This document shows positions 63,930 through 64,000 of a stretch of 64,000 bases of DNA, piece after piece. Numbering within the stretch: the stretch's first letter is position 1; each line of letters opens with the position of its first letter. The position numbers were made by a program, and so were the translations under genes. Origin of the DNA: Buttiauxella sp965119215. GTDB lineage: Bacteria; Pseudomonadota; Gammaproteobacteria; Enterobacterales; Enterobacteriaceae. The DNA is taken from positions 88,292-152,291 of the forward strand of contig CBCPKK010000018.1 of NCBI GenBank assembly GCA_965119215.1, in the 5' to 3' direction. The notes beneath the pieces were generated by a model. That model ran no database searches. It was not told the DNA's origin and was given only the letters and a program-made list of their open reading frames with translations.

Positions 63930-64000
63930 GAGGGTGATGACAAAGGGTCTTTCATATGGCGGGTTAACGAGGCGTCCCCATCAAAATTTGGTAGTAATGG

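Larger units (their letters stand above)
63603..64000. other. Region downstream of tRNA-Phe
   Basis: Apart from the cheW remnant and a hairpin at 63910-63929, no intact gene is visible up to the window end. There is no integrase in this part and no second copy of the tRNA 3' end. Confidence 0.5.

Noticed and set aside
63492..64000. Genomic island integrated at tRNA-Phe
   Set aside because: No integrase, no duplicated tRNA end and no island genes are visible in the 430 bases present. Only a cheW scar was recorded.
1..64000. CRISPR arrays, insertion sequences, prophage or toxin-antitoxin genes
   Set aside because: No regularly spaced repeats, transposase, phage or antitoxin motifs were found on either strand.

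Overview
The window is a stretch of chromosome from a member of the Enterobacteriaceae (Enterobacterales). Almost every protein reads as a close orthologue of an Escherichia coli/Salmonella protein, in long runs that keep the E. coli gene order. It is not E. coli itself. It carries an arabinoside-type transporter/glycosidase pair between aroP and ampE, a DUF721 gene between lpxC and secM, a DUF2950 gene beside yacH, and a junction (leuD next to yggN) that joins two regions far apart in E. coli. The genus cannot be fixed from sequence reading alone.

Layout. 1-1646: end of a yacH-like (DUF3300) gene and a DUF2950 gene, both apparently exported. 1696-8799 (minus): the pyruvate dehydrogenase operon pdhR-aceE-aceF-lpdA, with a PdhR operator and promoter in front. 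9382-10740: aroP, behind a probable tandem TyrR box. 10918-13285: accessory GPH-family sugar transporter plus GH43 glycosidase. 13314-15701: ampE-ampD (minus) and divergent nadC. 15891-18921: type IV pilin and assembly genes ppdD-hofB-hofC. 18972-22247: guaC, coaE-zapD-yacG, mutT. 22313-26132: secA, secM with its arrest peptide, and a divergent DUF721 (DciA-family) gene. 26141-44011 (minus): the complete dcw cell-division and cell-wall cluster from mraZ to lpxC (mraZ-rsmH-ftsL-ftsI-murE-murF-mraY-murD-ftsW-murG-murC-ddlB-ftsQ-ftsA-ftsZ-lpxC), led by a strong promoter and three MraZ boxes. 44577-47972 (minus): cra and ilvIH. 48384-49328: leuO. 49930-54852: leu promoter, leucine leader peptide leuL, attenuator and leuABCD. 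54896-63051: yggN, yggL-trmB, mutY-yggX-mltC, nupG, speC. 63492-63567: tRNA-Phe(GAA). 63701-63874: a decayed cheW remnant.

How it works together. Pyruvate oxidation is controlled by PdhR. The mra/dcw operon supplies peptidoglycan precursors (MurC-F, DdlB, MraY, MurG) and divisome parts (FtsL, I, W, Q, A, Z), and lpxC adds the committed step of lipid A synthesis. SecM monitors protein export and sets secA translation. The cra-ilvIH-leuO-leuABCD block covers carbon-flux regulation and branched-chain amino acid synthesis, with leuL as a leucine-sensing attenuator.

The least ordinary parts are the leuD/yggN junction, whose arrangement fits an inversion around oriC; the DUF721 gene wedged antisense between lpxC and secM; the long speC leader, with a short reading frame and a 19-bp hairpin; the hairpin in front of aceE; and the cheW scar beside tRNA-Phe. 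I saw no CRISPR array, insertion sequence, phage or defence system.
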